This document shows positions 6,013 through 6,719 of a DNA stretch of 6,719 bases, piece after piece (within the stretch, counting starts at the first letter, position 1; every line of letters begins with the position of its first letter). A model generated the notes under the pieces. The model worked only from the letters and a program-made list of their open reading frames with translations. It made no database searches and was not told the origin of the DNA. Origin of the DNA: JADFNO01 sp965369945 (GTDB lineage: Bacteria; Planctomycetota; Phycisphaerae; Phycisphaerales; SM1A02); contig CBDUST010000258.1 in the NCBI GenBank assembly GCA_965369945.1, positions 1 to 6,719 on the forward strand, given 5' to 3'. The position numbers were made by a program, and so were the translations under genes.

Positions 6013-6653
6013 TCGCTGCCATAGCCAAACCCACCACGCGTGACCGCCTTATCGAGACGGCTCGGGAATTGTTCCTTCGCAACGGCTATACCGCGACCGG
6101 TGTGGCCGAGATTCTTCGAGTCTCTGACACTCGAAGCGGCAGCCTGTACTTCCACTTTCCGACCAAGGAAGACCTGCTCCTGGCGGTACTTGATCGCTAC
6201 AAGGAACTGCTTTGGCCTGAGGTCATGCAACCAGTTTTTGATCGCATCGACGATCCCATCGAGCGGATTTTTGGCGTGCTCGACGGGTATCGGCGGATGC
6301 TCACCGCCACGAAATGCACATTAGGATGCCCGATCGGGAACCTGGCTCTGGAACTGAGCGATACGCATCCGGCTGCACGACAGAAGATCACCGAGAACTT
6401 CGACGGATGGGAAGCGGTGATCAAGCAATGGCTCGATGACGCATCCGGGCGACTTCCCGAGCACACGAACACTGCGGAACTCGCAGCCTTTGTGCTCACT
6501 GTTATGGAAGGGGCGATGATGCAGGCCAAAGCGCATCGTAGCCTTGATCCTTTCGATTCAGCTGTGACTCAGTTGCGCGAGTATGTCGATCGACTTCTCG
6601 CAGACGGCAGTCAGTGGTCATCGCCATCGCGAGCAACTGAGAACGACGAATAA
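6009..6653 (+). CDS. TetR/AcrR family transcriptional regulator
   Basis: The 214-residue product has normal TetR length. Residues ~11-58 form the DNA-binding domain: RDRLIETARELFLRNGY (helix 1), TATGVAEILRVSD (helices 2-3), then SGSLYFHFPTKEDLL, the hallmark recognition-helix and helix-4 block. Residues ~60-195 form the all-helical ligand and dimer domain, with CTLGCPIGNLALELSD (103-118) and FVLTVMEGAMMQAKA (161-175). These are typical of the subgroup that carries a conserved GCPIGN-type segment. Two cysteines (103 and 107) lie in that segment and could in principle sense thiol-reactive compounds (speculative). It most likely represses its own promoter and the following gene through the palindrome at 5944-5963, and perhaps the divergent SRPBCC gene. 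The inducer is unknown. Confidence 0.93.
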   Translation: MIAAIAKPTTRDRLIETARELFLRNGYTATGVAEILRVSDTRSGSLYFHFPTKEDLLLAVLDRYKELLWPEVMQPVFDRIDDPIERIFGVLDGYRRMLTATKCTLGCPIGNLALELSDTHPAARQKITENFDGWEAVIKQWLDDASGRLPEHTNTAELAAFVLTVMEGAMMQAKAHRSLDPFDSAVTQLREYVDRLLADGSQWSSPSRATENDE

Positions 6654-6672
6654 CGCAACCTTGTACCTTCAC

Positions 6673-6676
6673 GGAG
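6673..6676 (+). promoter_or_regulatory. Shine-Dalgarno of the truncated last gene
   Basis: GGAG (within acggagacc) lies 7 bases before the ATG. It is the main support that the cut-off ORF is a real gene. Confidence 0.7.
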
Positions 6677-6683
6677 ACCACCG

Positions 6684-6719
6684 ATGCTTTCGTTTGACTT
6701 CGCTCAAATCAATTACGTG
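6684..6719 (+). CDS. Start of a gene cut by the window end, possibly a DUF1761 membrane protein
   Basis: Only 12 codons are present (MLSFDFAQINYV). The start is well supported by GGAG 7 bases upstream, and the gene begins 30 bases after the TetR stop on the same strand, so it is probably co-transcribed with it. DUF1761 proteins, as I recall them, begin with a short segment of the type F-x-Q-I-N-Y/W before a hydrophobic helix, and such genes often lie near TetR and SRPBCC genes. Twelve residues cannot prove the family. Confidence 0.6.
   Translation, partial: MLSFDFAQINYV

Overview
The window reads like a stretch of chromosome from a free-living bacterium with a moderately GC-rich genome. Planctomycetota is the best guess. 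The reasons are large exported proteins built from beta-rich repeats, a very divergent orphan glycoside-hydrolase-like protein of a type I associate with planctomycetes and some proteobacteria, weak or unusual ribosome binding sites, and a short 'gacgggct...agcccgtc' hairpin of a kind I remember as dispersed in planctomycete genomes. That assignment is inference; no rRNA or marker gene is present.

Layout. Bases 1-158 are non-coding. They hold a 19-bp REP-like hairpin (4-22) and a striking, nearly perfect 89-bp inverted repeat (68-156) that ends 2 bp from the stop codon of the first gene. The minus-strand gene 159-3245 encodes a 1028-residue secreted protein with a signal peptide, about seven ~53-residue repeats (probably a beta-propeller), a second propeller-like region and a C-terminal beta-sandwich-like domain. 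A divergent gap with a second REP-like motif separates it from a plus-strand gene (best start 3510) for an exported TIM-barrel protein that keeps both catalytic-type glutamates of clan GH-A hydrolases. That gene converges, with 17 bp between stop codons, on a minus-strand gene (5153-5674) for a small membrane-anchored SRPBCC-fold protein.

A 334-bp region (5675-6008) separates the SRPBCC gene from a plus-strand TetR/AcrR-type regulator gene (6009-6653). It contains a 20-bp palindrome (arms of 8, spacer of 4) 45 bp upstream of the regulator's start, the obvious candidate operator, plus an extra copy of the half-site further upstream. An 8-codon ORF ends on the regulator's GTG start with a 4-base overlap. 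Thirty bases after the regulator a new gene starts with a good Shine-Dalgarno and runs off the window; its first 12 residues resemble DUF1761 membrane proteins.

How the genes may work together: the SRPBCC gene, the TetR gene and the cut-off gene look like one small regulatory neighbourhood, with TetR probably controlling itself, the gene after it and perhaps the divergent SRPBCC gene. The secreted two-propeller protein and the GH-A-like protein may both act outside the cytoplasm on polymers, but nothing in the sequence proves that they cooperate. I see no CRISPR array, transposase, rRNA or tRNA, and no convincing new defence or biosynthetic system. The most unusual element is the long inverted repeat at the left end.
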